Positions 6,985 through 17,330 of a DNA stretch of 38,126 bases are shown in pieces; position 1 is the first letter of the stretch; each line of letters begins with the position of its first letter. The stretch is from Pleurocapsa sp. MO_226.B13 (GTDB lineage Bacteria; Cyanobacteriota; Cyanobacteriia; Cyanobacteriales; Xenococcaceae). The notes under the pieces are model-generated. The model did not search any database, had not been told where the DNA came from, and saw only the letters and a program-made list of their open reading frames with translations. The position numbers were made by a program, and so were the translations under genes. The stretch lies in the NCBI GenBank assembly GCA_030064795.1, contig JASJEI010000055.1, forward strand, positions 1 to 38,126. Direction: 5' to 3'.

Positions 6985-9729
6985 CTATAACTCAGGAGAT
7001 TTTCCGCTAGCGTCATATATAGCGTACTGTTGAATGAGTTTTGCCACTACTCCCGTCCAGCCCGTTTGGTGGCTCGCGCCAATACCCGCGCCGTTGTCTC
7101 CATGAAAATACTCATAGAAGAGAACATATTGATTCCAGTTAGGGTCGTTCTGGAACTTACTGGTGTTGCCGTAAACAGCGCGATCGCCCTGTTGGGAGAG
7201 ACTCGTACTAGTTCTTCGGGGTAGGAAAATATTAATCAAGCGATGGGAAATTTCTGCTGCTACTTGCCAGAGGTTTAACATTTTGCCCGAACCTGTAGGA
7301 CATTCGACTTTAAAATCATCCCCCAGATAATAATGAAACTTTTGCAGGGATTCGATGAGTAAGTAGTTGACGGGCATCCATACAGGACCCCGCCAGTTAG
7401 AATTGCCACCAAATAAGCCACTGGCAGATTCGGCTGGTTCGTAACTCACGGTATTGGCGTTGCCATCGACATAGAAGGAGTAGGGATTGTCTTTGTGGAA
7501 GCGAGATAATGCCCGAATGCCATAATCGCTGAAGAATTCGTTTTCATCCAGAAGTTTTGCTAATATGCGTTGTAATACGTCTTTTTGTTCGGGCTTGCCT
7601 AAGCTAACATCACAAAGAGATAGCATTCTTCTTGCTCCTGCTCCCTCTCTTTCCATACTGGCAACATTTTTCGTTAAACTAGGACGATGCTTAATAAACC
7701 ATTCCAATCTGGCTTTAAAACCAGGGAGTCGGTCGATTAGTTCTGGTTCGAGGGTAGTAACGGCAAACAAAGGAATTAAGCCCACCATCGAGCGCACTTT
7801 GAGGCGAACCCTTTCGCCGTTGGGTAGATGTAAGACATCATAAAAGAAACCATCTTCCTCATCCCAAAGCTGAGTTCGATCATCGCCTATATGAGTCATG
7901 GCATCGGCAATATAGAGGAAATGCTCGAAGAATTTGGTCGCCATATCTTCGTAGACGGGATTGTCTTTAGCTAATTCCAAAGAAATTGTCAGCATGTTGA
8001 GGGAGTACATTGCCATCCAGCTAGTACCGTCTGACTGTTCGATGTAACCGCCAGTGGGTAGGGGCGAACTGCGATCGAATACGCCAATATTATCTAGACC
8101 CAAAAAGCCACCTTCAAAAATGTTGTTGCCTTCGGCATCCTTGCGGTTGACCCACCAAGTAAAGTTGAGCAAGAGTTTCTGAAACACTCTTTCGAGGAAA
8201 GCGCGGTCACCTTTGCCCGTAGCCTTTTCTTCTATTTTATATACTCGCCAGGTTGCCCAAGCATGAACGGGGGGATTGACATCGCCAAACGCCCATTCAT
8301 AAGCGGGAATCTGTCCGTTGGGATGCATGTACCACTCCCTAGTCATTATATCCAGCTGATTTTTGGCAAAATCTGGATCGATAACGGATATGGGCAGGCA
8401 ATGAAAAGCCAAATCCCAGGCAGCATACCAGGGATATTCCCATTTATCGGGCATCGAGATCACATCCTCATTATCCAAATGACTCCATTTATGGTTGCGT
8501 CCCGATTTTCTAGCTACTGGTGGTGTAGGTTGAGTCGGATCGCCGTTTAACCAACGTTCGATATTAAAGTTATAGTATTGCTTGCTCCACAACATGCCAG
8601 CAAATGCCTGTCTTTGAATCTTACGCATTTCCGTAGCCAACTGTTCGCAAGGAGTTACAGCCTGATAAAATTCGTCGGCTTCGCTCTGACGTTGCTTGAC
8701 TATCGAGTCAAATTCCGTACCAAATGGAGTGGTTAGATTTTGCTTGTCGCTCAAACGCAGACGAACGACTTTAGTTTCTCCCGCAGCCAAGTTTAATTTG
8801 TAGTAGGGCGAGACTTTTGTCCCTTCTGACTGGGGATTGACCGCATCGGTTTGACCTTCAACTATATAGTTATTGATGCCGTCTTTTACATAACCAGAAT
8901 TAGATTCTGCCCAGCCAAATCTGACGTTATTAGTTTCGTTTTCGGTGTAGAGAACCTCATCGGGACTTTCGCAATATAGCCATCTTTTGCCCAAATTTAG
9001 CTCGGAATCGGCTAAATCTGCTTCGATAACGCTAAAGTCTGTGCCAGAGGAAATTCCTTTGAGAGATGGTTTATTTTGTCCCTCTTCCCAAGACCAGGTA
9101 TTACGAAACCAAAGGTAGGGTGCTAAATGCAGCTCTTTAGCTTCTGGGGCATGGTTGACCGCCGTAACTTGAATCAGAATATCATCAGGAGAATTCTTGG
9201 CATATTCTACGAAGACATCAAAATAGCGATCGTCGTCAAAGACTCCCGTATCGATAAGTTCGTATTCGGGTTCGGTTCTACTTCTTTGATTGTTGGTGAT
9301 TAATTCTTCGTAGGGAAAAGCAGCTTGGGGATATTTATACAGCCCCTTCATATAAGAATGAGTAGGAGTATTATCCAAGTAAAAATAGTACTCCTTAACA
9401 TCTTCCCCGTGATTGCCCTGACTGTTAGTCAAACCAAATAGCCGTTCCTTGAGAATCGGATCTGCGCCATTCCAAAGAGCGATCGCAAAACAAAGACGCT
9501 GCTGCCGATCGGAAATTCCCATCAAGCCATCTTCACCCCAACGATATGCCCGCGAACGTGCTTGGTCGTGAGAAAAATAGTCCCAGGCACTACCGCCCTC
9601 GCTATAATCTTCCCTGACCGTTCCCCACTGACGTTCGCTTAAATAAGGTCCCCAGCGTTTCCAAGGCATCTCGCCATTCTCTTGGGTAATTAGTCTTTTT
9701 CTTTCTTGGGTATCTTTAATTTGTGTCAT
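6985..9729 (-). CDS. GH63-type glucosidase
   Basis: 914 residues, the usual size of the bacterial glucosidase group related to family GH63 mannosyl-oligosaccharide glucosidase. The N-terminal ~400 residues are a beta-rich domain ([20 protein letters not shown] start); the C-terminal (alpha/alpha)6 barrel carries [30 protein letters not shown] and [17 protein letters not shown], which hold the acidic active-site signatures of the clan. No signal peptide is visible, so it is probably cytoplasmic. It hydrolyses alpha-glucosidic bonds; candidates in cyanobacteria are glucosylglycerol-, glucosylglycerate- or trehalose-type compounds, but the substrate is not determined. It follows the debranching-type gene by 46 bases on the same strand. 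Confidence 0.88.
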   Translation of the reverse strand: MTQIKDTQERKRLITQENGEMPWKRWGPYLSERQWGTVREDYSEGGSAWDYFSHDQARSRAYRWGEDGLMGISDRQQRLCFAIALWNGADPILKERLFGLTNSQGNHGEDVKEYYFYLDNTPTHSYMKGLYKYPQAAFPYEELITNNQRSRTEPEYELIDTGVFDDDRYFDVFVEYAKNSPDDILIQVTAVNHAPEAKELHLAPYLWFRNTWSWEEGQNKPSLKGISSGTDFSVIEADLADSELNLGKRWLYCESPDEVLYTENETNNVRFGWAESNSGYVKDGINNYIVEGQTDAVNPQSEGTKVSPYYKLNLAAGETKVVRLRLSDKQNLTTPFGTEFDSIVKQRQSEADEFYQAVTPCEQLATEMRKIQRQAFAGMLWSKQYYNFNIERWLNGDPTQPTPPVARKSGRNHKWSHLDNEDVISMPDKWEYPWYAAWDLAFHCLPISVIDPDFAKNQLDIMTREWYMHPNGQIPAYEWAFGDVNPPVHAWATWRVYKIEEKATGKGDRAFLERVFQKLLLNFTWWVNRKDAEGNNIFEGGFLGLDNIGVFDRSSPLPTGGYIEQSDGTSWMAMYSLNMLTISLELAKDNPVYEDMATKFFEHFLYIADAMTHIGDDRTQLWDEEDGFFYDVLHLPNGERVRLKVRSMVGLIPLFAVTTLEPELIDRLPGFKARLEWFIKHRPSLTKNVASMEREGAGARRMLSLCDVSLGKPEQKDVLQRILAKLLDENEFFSDYGIRALSRFHKDNPYSFYVDGNANTVSYEPAESASGLFGGNSNWRGPVWMPVNYLLIESLQKFHYYLGDDFKVECPTGSGKMLNLWQVAAEISHRLINIFLPRRTSTSLSQQGDRAVYGNTSKFQNDPNWNQYVLFYEYFHGDNGAGIGASHQTGWTGVVAKLIQQYAIYDASGKSPEL

Positions 9730-9763
9730 GGTTTTATTAATTTAGTGAGTATTTAGTTAAAAA

Positions 9764-9797
9764 AGTTATTAGCCGTTAGCCGTTAGCTATTAGCTGC
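9764..9797. repeat. Short heptamer-type repeat at the end of the debranching gene
   Basis: TTAGCCG-TTAGCCG-TTAGCTA-TTAGCTG-type units span the stop codon of the gene at 9776-11815, so the terminal residues IANG are encoded by the repeat. Related units occur at 15221-15313 and 17291-17330. Confidence 0.55.
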
Positions 9798-11815
9798 CAA
9801 GCCCGCAGAACTTCGGCAACCGACCAAGCTTGAGCGATACAGCCTCGTGGATAAAAAGGTGCATCGCCGTCAAAGATTTCGCTAATGCTGCCCAATCCTG
9901 CATTATTGAGGTGGTCGGCGATTGGTTCTAAAAAGCTTAGGGCGCGATCGCGATCGCCATAAACTCGTAAATGAGCCAGGGCAAAAGAACCGATGAGCCA
10001 ACCCCAAACCGTACCCTGATGGTAGGCACTGTCGCGATCGTATTGGTCGCCACCATAGTGACCTTGATATTGCGGGTTATGACGTTCTAGGCTGCGTAAA
10101 CCGTAGGAGGTCAACAAAGACTGTTCGCAAGCCTGGATTACGCCCCGTTGCTGTTCTTTAGTTAGAGGACTTTCGGGCAAAGACAGGGCAAAAATTTGGT
10201 TTGGTCTTAAGGAAGAGTCGTTGGTGCCATCGGGGGAATCGAGAACATCAAAGCAATAGCCCGTAGTCTGATTCCAAAAACGAGCGAATCCCTGTTTGGT
10301 TGTCTGTGCCATATGTTCATACTGGCTGGCAGATTCACCGAGAGTTGAGGCAAAAGTAGACATAGTTCTTAGGGCGTTGTACCAAAGAGCGTTCACCTCA
10401 ATTGGTTTGCCATAGCGGGGGGTGATTACCTCGCCGTTGACCAATGCGTCCATCCAGGTAAGCTGTACTCCTTCTACGCCCGCCCTTAGCAGTCCGTCAT
10501 CATCCAGCTTAATGCCGTATCTCGTCCCGCGACGATGCCAATCGATAATGTCTGCCAACTTGGGAAAGATGTCCTTGAGAAACTTTTTATCTTGAGTTTG
10601 CTCGTAATACTGGCGAACTGCTTCAAAATACCAAAGGGTCGCATCAACCGTATTGTAGTCTTTGTCCGTGAGGCGATCGCCGTCGGGAAAGCGATTGGGC
10701 AGCATTCCTTCGCTAATATATTCGGCAAAGGTGGCAATAATCGAGCGCGCAATTTCAGGACGACCAGTAGCTAGAGTTAACCCAGGCAGACTAATCATCG
10801 TATCTCTACCCCAGTCGTTAAACCAATGGTAGCCAGCGATCGCCGATTTACCATCCGAATTATTCTCCAAACGGCGATCGACAATAAACTGGTCGGCTGC
10901 CAAGACTAACTGCTCGATCGCTTGGGGAACTTTTGACTTCAGTTTGGGGTTAGCTGCTTGCCAAACTTTAATTAATTCCCGTTCGTAATTACGGCGATCG
11001 CCTAACGACTGCGCGCCATCGAGTAGCTTGTTTAATACATTGGTGTTGTTTACATCCAAACTTTCGCCAGTTAAAGCATTAGGGATAGCAGTACTGGTAA
11101 CAAAAGTCAGAGACTCTCCTGGTTGCAGGATAGCGGTAAAAGTAGCTACGTGGAGGTGACTGTCGCGATCGTTTAGTCCTCGATAACTTTCACGCGGTAG
11201 CTGAAAATCTTGATAAACTTCGTTTGCCAGAGAAACATTACCGCGATCGCATAAAAGATAAAAAGGTTGGGGGTTATCTACATCCATCGTCACTCGCACG
11301 CCATTTGCTACAGCCGACCGATCTTTGAGCGAGGGCAGACTCCCTCCATGAAAGCTGCGGTAGTTAACCAAGGCTTTTAAAGTAAGAGCGATTGCTTTAC
11401 TTGCCCGCTTGAGGGTGTAGTAAACATAGGTAGTATTTGCTTTGGGCTGCATCCAGATCCGCTTTTCTAACAGCGCATCAGCGAGGGCAAAATTCCAGAC
11501 GGGAATTGTTCCTTCTAACTGAAAGTTTTCAATATTTTGATAGCCAGCAGGACTAATATTATTGCCCTGCCAACGATTGCTAGCCAAAGGATAATCTTCG
11601 TCGTTATATGCCACCAGATCGTCGATCTTAGTTAACAGCAAAGTCCTCTGCAAGGGAGGCTTAAGCGCAGCAACTAAAAGTCCGTGATAGCTGCGAGTCA
11701 GATTACCCGAAACCGTACCAGAGGCATAACCGCCAATGCCATTGCTAACTAGCCACTCTCTCCCCTCGGCAATGTCAAGCTGCCCACAAATTTCTCTTCC
11801 AAACTTAATACTCAT
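9776..11815 (-). CDS. Amylo-alpha-1,6-glucosidase / glycogen-debranching-type enzyme
   Basis: 679 residues. The N-terminal part (about 1-250) matches the GDE N-terminal domain (start IKFGREICGQLDIAEGREWL, then NGIGGYASGTVSGNLTRSYHGLL). The C-terminal (alpha/alpha)6 barrel (about 290-675) has GYHWFNDWGRDTMISLPGL, carrying the catalytic-site Asp region, and DSAYHQGTVWGWLIGSFALA. Length and motifs fit bacterial and archaeal amylo-alpha-1,6-glucosidase family proteins that remove alpha-1,6 branches or act on related oligosaccharides. It has no signal peptide. It lies between the multicopper oxidase and the glucosidase, so it may feed sugars to the neighbouring oxidases, although a separate housekeeping role is equally possible. 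Confidence 0.88.
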   Translation of the reverse strand: MSIKFGREICGQLDIAEGREWLVSNGIGGYASGTVSGNLTRSYHGLLVAALKPPLQRTLLLTKIDDLVAYNDEDYPLASNRWQGNNISPAGYQNIENFQLEGTIPVWNFALADALLEKRIWMQPKANTTYVYYTLKRASKAIALTLKALVNYRSFHGGSLPSLKDRSAVANGVRVTMDVDNPQPFYLLCDRGNVSLANEVYQDFQLPRESYRGLNDRDSHLHVATFTAILQPGESLTFVTSTAIPNALTGESLDVNNTNVLNKLLDGAQSLGDRRNYERELIKVWQAANPKLKSKVPQAIEQLVLAADQFIVDRRLENNSDGKSAIAGYHWFNDWGRDTMISLPGLTLATGRPEIARSIIATFAEYISEGMLPNRFPDGDRLTDKDYNTVDATLWYFEAVRQYYEQTQDKKFLKDIFPKLADIIDWHRRGTRYGIKLDDDGLLRAGVEGVQLTWMDALVNGEVITPRYGKPIEVNALWYNALRTMSTFASTLGESASQYEHMAQTTKQGFARFWNQTTGYCFDVLDSPDGTNDSSLRPNQIFALSLPESPLTKEQQRGVIQACEQSLLTSYGLRSLERHNPQYQGHYGGDQYDRDSAYHQGTVWGWLIGSFALAHLRVYGDRDRALSFLEPIADHLNNAGLGSISEIFDGDAPFYPRGCIAQAWSVAEVLRAWQLIANG

Positions 11816-11840
11816 AATTCTCGTCCGTATATTAAATTAA

Positions 11841-13559
11841 TCATCGGCTTATCGCCGATATTAAGTTAACTTTTTGGGGCTGTTTAACGATTTCTACCGC
11901 CTGCATCATTCCTTGGTCTTCGTGATCGAGGATGTGGCAATGCAAAACAAACTTGCCCGTAAAGTCGGTATAGCGAGTGCGAATGGTTTGCGGTTCATCG
12001 GCAACAACCATCAAAGTATCTCGCCAAATACGCTCTGTTTGATGGTTGGGGTCTTGGCGGTCGTGCTGAAACGAATTGACGTGAATATGGAAAGGATGTT
12101 TGTCAAGGATTCTCTCTTTACCGACTCTGGTGCTATCAGTGCTTATTTGCCATATTTCTGCTTTGTTTAGTTCCAGTTTTCTTTCATCTTCGGGACTGAA
12201 GGCGCGGTCGTTAACATTAAACTGATACTCTCCAGAAGGAATTTGCTTGATACTAAACGCTACTGTTTGCGTCGGTTCGAGGGTGGTTAGCTCTTCATCG
12301 AGAATATCGGGTGGTACGTCCTGTTGTTTGACCATGGCTATTTGGCGATCGCTTGGTAAAGGCATATCCACACTTTTACCTCTAACAATTACTCTTGCCA
12401 AGATCGAACCAATTTCACCCTGATTAAACAAAGATTCCTGGCGCGAACTAGGTGCGTCGATTAGATCGTATTGTTGTGATGTTTGCCCTGGTAGCAGGTT
12501 TTTGGCTTTGACTAGGACATCACTACGATAACCAGGCTCTAACTCGACAGCTTTCCAGCTATCAATTTTTCCTAAAGCAATGCCATCGACAGCAATTTCA
12601 TGTAGCGGGAGCGATTTACGACCGTGGCGTAGTTCGATATTAATCCTTTCTCTAACTCCCCCATGAATAAAACGCCAGCGTTGCACCTCTCCCGGGCGCA
12701 TCTCAATTACAGGAACGATCTGACCGTTAATCGTAATCCGACGCTGAGAATTCTCCCATTTTTCGGGCTTGAACTCGTCATAGTTTTCGATTTCACCCTG
12801 GCGATCGTAGGCAATTTGCTGGAGTACAAAAACCTTATCCTCGGCGGCTGCTATTTCGGGAAGATTGTCTAATCCGCCTTCGACAATCAACGCTCCCGCC
12901 ATCCCACTAGAAACCTGAAGGGCAGTCGCACCGTGCAGATGGGCATGATACCAAAAAGTCCCTGCTGGATGATCTGGGGGAACTTGAATTCTCACCGTAT
13001 ATTCGGGTGCAGGTTCGGCTGCCGTGCGTCGGGGATTCATCACCCTCAAGACGTTATCACTACAGACACCAGGATCGACGTGCAAACCGTGGGTATGAAA
13101 ATTAGTCGTGTTGAAATTATGGGGTTCGTTGCTCGTATGGTTTACCAGCTCGTATCGGCAACCGTCAGGAGATTCTTCAGCCACTAGCGGATCTTCTGGT
13201 AAATGTGGCTCTGGGGGCAGATCGTTAATTAACTTGAGGTTAATCGTATCCCCTGGCTTAACTCGTAAAGTTGGTCCCACTAACTGACCGTTATAAGAAC
13301 GCAGATGAACCTGACAGCCTGCCAGATCGCGATCGCTATACGTCACTGTTAAAATTGTTTGTAATTCGCCATTTTCAGATTCGATAAGCTGGGGATTGGC
13401 AAAAGGATGACCTGCATACCTGGAATTATTGATATCGATCGCCTGGTATTCACAACCAGGATTGGCAGGAGAAGTATCTGTAAGCGAAGCAGAATAGGCA
13501 GGGTGAGCTGGTAAAAAAAATAATAAAACAGATAGAGCAATTGCTAATAAAATGATCAT
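11841..13559 (-). CDS. Secreted multicopper oxidase (laccase-like)
   Basis: 572 residues. A cleavable signal peptide (about 1-24, ending PAYSA) indicates export. All four copper-binding motifs are present: TTNFHTHGLHVDPG (about 152), GTFWYHAHLHG (about 201), HPFHIHVNSFQ (about 487) and VLHCHILDHEDQGMM (about 540, the His-Cys-His motif with the axial Met of the type 1 copper). It couples one-electron oxidation of phenols, metals or other donors to reduction of oxygen to water in the periplasm or outside. It lies 26 bases upstream of the debranching gene and 244 bases downstream of the DyP gene, all on one strand. Sequence alone does not separate laccase, cuprous oxidase or bilirubin-oxidase-like activity. 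Confidence 0.93.
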   Translation of the reverse strand: MIILLAIALSVLLFFLPAHPAYSASLTDTSPANPGCEYQAIDINNSRYAGHPFANPQLIESENGELQTILTVTYSDRDLAGCQVHLRSYNGQLVGPTLRVKPGDTINLKLINDLPPEPHLPEDPLVAEESPDGCRYELVNHTSNEPHNFNTTNFHTHGLHVDPGVCSDNVLRVMNPRRTAAEPAPEYTVRIQVPPDHPAGTFWYHAHLHGATALQVSSGMAGALIVEGGLDNLPEIAAAEDKVFVLQQIAYDRQGEIENYDEFKPEKWENSQRRITINGQIVPVIEMRPGEVQRWRFIHGGVRERINIELRHGRKSLPLHEIAVDGIALGKIDSWKAVELEPGYRSDVLVKAKNLLPGQTSQQYDLIDAPSSRQESLFNQGEIGSILARVIVRGKSVDMPLPSDRQIAMVKQQDVPPDILDEELTTLEPTQTVAFSIKQIPSGEYQFNVNDRAFSPEDERKLELNKAEIWQISTDSTRVGKERILDKHPFHIHVNSFQHDRQDPNHQTERIWRDTLMVVADEPQTIRTRYTDFTGKFVLHCHILDHEDQGMMQAVEIVKQPQKVNLISAISR

Positions 13560-13633
13560 ATTTATTGCTTTTGAGCTTTCTTGACGATAATTGTGATTTT
13601 CGACTATGGGTAAATTACGACATCATCAAATCT

Positions 13634-13790
13634 CATTGTCATAAAGGATTTCCAAAGGATCGGCTTCGCAAATGGCTTCGCGTTCTTCTTCGCGCCTCTG
13701 CTTGGTCAGGATTACATGCGGAATTACGCCTTTGTTTGCGCCTACATGCGGACAGGTCCTTTGTGACGACGCGGGATCTGACCTCTTGGC
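13634..13790. repeat. GC-rich dispersed repeat between oxidase and peroxidase genes
   Basis: The 244-base spacer holds repeats of a CTTCGCG-rich unit (for example GGATCGGCTTCGCAAATGG, then CGCGTTCTTCTTCGCG) and two ACATGCGGA copies. A similar unit, GACGCGAAGCGGATCTAATC, is at 24078-24097. I see no gene; it looks like a palindromic interspersed repeat of the host genome. Confidence 0.4.
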
Positions 13791-13803
13791 GCGAGACATT
13801 TCC

Positions 13804-15204
13804 TCAAGCCAAATTGCTCAGAAAACTAATACTGGGGGCAAAGAAATATTCCCCTCCCTGCATAAAGACCCAGAGTTTAAAGCCATATTCTTCTGTCTCG
13901 GGCTCGCCCCACTGCTTGGGATACTTCTGTACTCCTTCAGGCTGACCGATTACGGGGTCGGGACCCACACCGACATTGACAAAGCGATCGGCATTTGCCC
14001 AGCGTGCCTGCATGAAGTTGAACTGATTTTCAATATTTGCCTGGAAACAAAGAAACAATAGTCCCGAACCTTTTTCTGGCTCCTTGGTAATGTCACTTTC
14101 CCCATAGCTAATCGCCCGACGGACAATTCGGTGACTTTTTTCTACAGTCAAAGCCTCCTCATAACCTGGCGAGGATTCGACTCTACCCGTATCGCCACGG
14201 GGATTAGTTTTGCGAATATGAGCATGGAAAGGACATTTGCTGCCCGCCGCATCGCGATCGTAGTTGAAATTGAGGGGTGGGGTAATCGGACGAGTCGGCT
14301 TGTCGGACTCAGAAACCAGTGTACCGTCTGAAAAACGACCCATGACTAACGCACCTGCTAACTCTTCGTCTGTATCAAGCTTTTGTGCCAACTGCTTTTG
14401 GTCTTCGCGGAAGGCTTTAACATTTTGTTCTAGCTTGCGGTAGACCAGGTAGCTGCCATAACTGTCTTCAGTTTTACCGTTGGGGTCTTTGACCAGTACT
14501 AAATCGAGGGATGTTCTAGAGTCCCACTTATCAAAACCCTGTGGTGCTACCTTCTCAATATCGCGCTTGAGAAATAAAGGTTGACTCACGCCATCGACAA
14601 AACCGAAGTGTTCGATCGCCTGACCTGCATTGTTCCGAATCACAAAACCGTCTTCGCGGTGAAGAATATGGGCTACTGGACGGAGCTTTGCCGTTACCCG
14701 ATTGACTAGTTGCAATAATTCGTTGACATTATCGTCGGCTATCAAAACTAGAGCGTGAATTTCATCCTTAAATCCCGATTCCCAGGCTGACACTTCAGGA
14801 TCGCCAAGAAACTCACGAATTTGCGAGTTTTTCATTCCCATAGTAAATGGCTGGTCTTTTGGTACGTGAAATGGCTCAAAGCCTAAAGCCTCATAGCCAA
14901 AGCGCGTGAGATATAGGTTGGCGAAGATACCGCCACAGATTCCCTTTTGTTTGTAGTTTATCGCCTCTTCTGACTGTTTTCGCGCCGAGGTGATGTAGGT
15001 TTGGGCAAAGGCACGAATCCATTCTTTTGCATGAGTAATCTGGTCGGGTTTCCACTGCACAAACAAATGTACGCTATGTTCTCTACCGTGTCCTTTGAGG
15101 ATGTTACCCTGTAGGTCTTGCAGTAAGACTTCATATTTACCAGGATTGGTTGGGTCGATACCTGTTTCGGGAAGGTTTTTGAGATCTGCTGGGGTTAATG
15201 ACAT
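13804..15204 (-). CDS. DyP-type (dye-decolorising) heme peroxidase
   Basis: 466 residues from the ATG at 15204; a TTG two codons upstream is also open. GFVDGVSQP (about 203-211) is the family GXXDG signature whose Asp acts in peroxide cleavage. CPFHAHIRKTNPR (about 326-338) contains the proximal heme His and the distal-side Arg region lies downstream. The family has a ferredoxin-like double fold, and the length fits the longer DyP classes. It reduces hydrogen peroxide while oxidising phenols, dyes or lignin-like compounds. No Tat signal is visible, so its location is uncertain. It sits between a predicted peroxide-producing copper radical oxidase and a multicopper oxidase, so peroxide from the former is a natural co-substrate. 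Confidence 0.92.
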   Translation of the reverse strand: MSLTPADLKNLPETGIDPTNPGKYEVLLQDLQGNILKGHGREHSVHLFVQWKPDQITHAKEWIRAFAQTYITSARKQSEEAINYKQKGICGGIFANLYLTRFGYEALGFEPFHVPKDQPFTMGMKNSQIREFLGDPEVSAWESGFKDEIHALVLIADDNVNELLQLVNRVTAKLRPVAHILHREDGFVIRNNAGQAIEHFGFVDGVSQPLFLKRDIEKVAPQGFDKWDSRTSLDLVLVKDPNGKTEDSYGSYLVYRKLEQNVKAFREDQKQLAQKLDTDEELAGALVMGRFSDGTLVSESDKPTRPITPPLNFNYDRDAAGSKCPFHAHIRKTNPRGDTGRVESSPGYEEALTVEKSHRIVRRAISYGESDITKEPEKGSGLLFLCFQANIENQFNFMQARWANADRFVNVGVGPDPVIGQPEGVQKYPKQWGEPETEEYGFKLWVFMQGGEYFFAPSISFLSNLA

Positions 15205-15220
15205 GGGCAATTAGTTATTG

Positions 15221-15313
15221 GTTGTTAGTTGTTAGTTGTTAGTTGTTAGTTGTTAGTTGTTAGTTGTTAGTTGTTAGTTGTTAGTTGTTAGTTGTTAGTT
15301 GTTAGTTGTTAGT
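15221..15313. repeat. Perfect heptanucleotide tandem array, 13 copies
   Basis: GTTGTTA is repeated 13 times without error (15221-15311) plus two bases. It fills the spacer between the DyP and copper radical oxidase genes and enters the end of the latter, supplying its last residues (TTNN) and stop. Heptamer arrays of this type are known in cyanobacteria as short tandemly repeated repetitive sequences. The absence of any substitution suggests recent expansion. Confidence 0.95.
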
Positions 15314-17259
15314 CGGATAATTTTGGCGTGGGAAGGCTTACCAATATCGTTGAGATAAAACATCATGTAATAGCCTGGGGGATAAAGATTGGCGTTGGTG
15401 GGTGCAGTGAATCTCAGAGACGAATTACCAACTAGCTTGCTGGGTAACTCTACTAGCCTTTGTCCGTTATCGATAGAATGAGTTACTGAGCCGAGCTTGT
15501 TTAGTACTAAAGAACCTTTCTCCGTTGCACCTTTTAGCGCGATCGCGCCTGTCTGACCGTATTCAATTACATCTGGAACGCTGACGATTTCAGGACGCTC
15601 ACCAGGCTTAAATAGATAGGGAGGACTAAAGATTTCTCCCTGCCAAATCTCCGCGGGGACAAAGGGTTCGGAGTCGCCGTCGGCATAGTAGTGCTGGGGG
15701 TCTTTATAGTAGGTGTCAAGATCGAACTGCTCGATTTCTCCCGACTTATTACGCATCTGGGGAATACGGAAAAAGCTTTTGGGGTCACCCAAAACATCGA
15801 CATGGAGCGTGCCGTCTTTGGTTACTGCCGCCCGATTAGCATTCCCGCCCACAACCAACACTCGACCATCGGGAAGCAATACCGCCCCGTTGTGATAGAG
15901 CCTAGGAAACTTAGCTGGACTCATAGATTTGGTTTGATAACCTGCTTTAGCTTTGCTATCGGGGGTTAATAATAACGGCTCATAGATAGGCTGGTATTCG
16001 GGATACTGACCGCCGTTGATTACCAAAATTTCGCGATCGGGTAAGATAACCGCCTGTAAATTGGCTCTTGGTTGGGGAAGGAAATTAGGAAAAATTTCCC
16101 ACTTACCGTTTTTAGTCCCGCTATGGGTAGGGGAGTTCCAACGTTGCAGGCTAGTAGCAACTCGCGCTTCTTTCGGAAAGCCATCGGTTTTGCCTTCTCG
16201 TCCAAAGCTAATGCTGTTGGTGCCGATAATGCCTCCAAAAAGCAACACATCCTCTGAATTAGGCACTTGTAAAGCCGTACCGTAAGCTTTGGTAGTTTCA
16301 TGACGAGCATCACCCCGCTCAAAACTGACCAATAATTCCCCAGACTCGTCAGTATCGATACTCATTAGATAGCTATTGGTGCTGAAGTGAGGGACTAATA
16401 CCCCCGCAATTCCTGCTTCATCTCCCGTAATCAACAGTCGTCCGTCTGCCAGTGGAAAGATGCGGGGATAAAGATCGATACTGTCGTAAACATTTTCTTT
16501 TTCTACCTTGGTATTAAAGGGACTGTTTTTTACTTCGCGCAGATCGAGATACTGAAGCTGATTAGTTTCGGGGTTGTAGACTTCCAAACTGGGATTAATC
16601 TGATTTGGTTCGCCAAACTTCAAACCCGAAAAGATAGCGATTTTGCCATCCCTTAAAGACACCAACGTTGGATACCAGCGACCATCATGCATCTGTCCCA
16701 CATTTTCCCACTTGCCCGTTTGCCAGTGGTAGATATTAAGCCACTTCGACCCCGTAAACGCGCCCCCAGGATAATAACGTCCCGTACCGCTGACGAATAG
16801 AACATCGCCGTTGGCTAACTGAAGATGACCGCTGCAAAAGAGATCGTTGGTGGTCTTATGCTGGAGTTCGTCGTCGTAAACCATCGCTGGGGGGGAAGGA
16901 ATACGCTCGAATTTTCCCGTTACGGGGTCGAGCAAACCGCTGTTATTAACGACATCGTATTTAGTCAGATCGACACCTTCAATAAACTTATACTCGCCAT
17001 TTTCCTGTTCCAAAGTGCTGCGAAAGCTACTGCCATTGACCATCAAGACTTTACCGTTAGGCAAAACGATAGTATGCACCGACTGAATCCGATCGCCTTT
17101 GGATGCCAAAGGAACAGTCTCCCAAACTCCCATCGCGGCAGGATTATCCTCAACAGCGATCGCCCGTTCGGAGCGAATAAAGACAAAATATAAAGCGATC
17201 GCAAATACAATCAGGATTGCTACAATTCGCGATCGCCAATTAGTAGATCTACTTCTCAT
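15295..17259 (-). CDS. Galactose/glyoxal oxidase-type copper radical oxidase (kelch, DUF1929)
   Basis: 654 residues. An N-terminal basic stretch and hydrophobic helix (about 10-30) suggest an export signal or anchor. A kelch beta-propeller (about 55-480) is followed by the DUF1929 C-terminal domain (FSPPYLFKPGERPEI). The galactose oxidase copper/radical residues all have clear counterparts: Cys142 (LFCSGHL), Tyr196 (DGRWYPT), Tyr455-His456 (RLYHNGAVLLPDGR) and His594 (VTHSIDNGQR). Family members oxidise primary alcohols or aldehydes with oxygen and release hydrogen peroxide. The complete ligand set predicts an active enzyme, probably outside the cytoplasm. Its end is formed by the heptamer array. 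Fungal glyoxal oxidases supply peroxide to lignin peroxidases; here a DyP gene is next door. Confidence 0.9.
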   Translation of the reverse strand: MRSRSTNWRSRIVAILIVFAIALYFVFIRSERAIAVEDNPAAMGVWETVPLASKGDRIQSVHTIVLPNGKVLMVNGSSFRSTLEQENGEYKFIEGVDLTKYDVVNNSGLLDPVTGKFERIPSPPAMVYDDELQHKTTNDLFCSGHLQLANGDVLFVSGTGRYYPGGAFTGSKWLNIYHWQTGKWENVGQMHDGRWYPTLVSLRDGKIAIFSGLKFGEPNQINPSLEVYNPETNQLQYLDLREVKNSPFNTKVEKENVYDSIDLYPRIFPLADGRLLITGDEAGIAGVLVPHFSTNSYLMSIDTDESGELLVSFERGDARHETTKAYGTALQVPNSEDVLLFGGIIGTNSISFGREGKTDGFPKEARVATSLQRWNSPTHSGTKNGKWEIFPNFLPQPRANLQAVILPDREILVINGGQYPEYQPIYEPLLLTPDSKAKAGYQTKSMSPAKFPRLYHNGAVLLPDGRVLVVGGNANRAAVTKDGTLHVDVLGDPKSFFRIPQMRNKSGEIEQFDLDTYYKDPQHYYADGDSEPFVPAEIWQGEIFSPPYLFKPGERPEIVSVPDVIEYGQTGAIALKGATEKGSLVLNKLGSVTHSIDNGQRLVELPSKLVGNSSLRFTAPTNANLYPPGYYMMFYLNDIGKPSHAKIIRLTTNN

Positions 17260-17290
17260 ATAGTCGTTTGTACTTTGATGAGCTACGTTA

Positions 17291-17330
17291 TTGATTAGTT
17301 AGCTATCAGCTATCAGCCATTAGCCATAAA
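17291..17330. repeat. Degenerate heptamer repeat at the end of the isomerase gene
   Basis: TTAGTTAGCTATCAGCTATC-type units, followed by AGCCATTAGCCAT, span the stop of the gene at 17313-18368, whose last residues MANG come from the repeat. It is the same kind of sequence as at 9764-9797. Confidence 0.5.
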
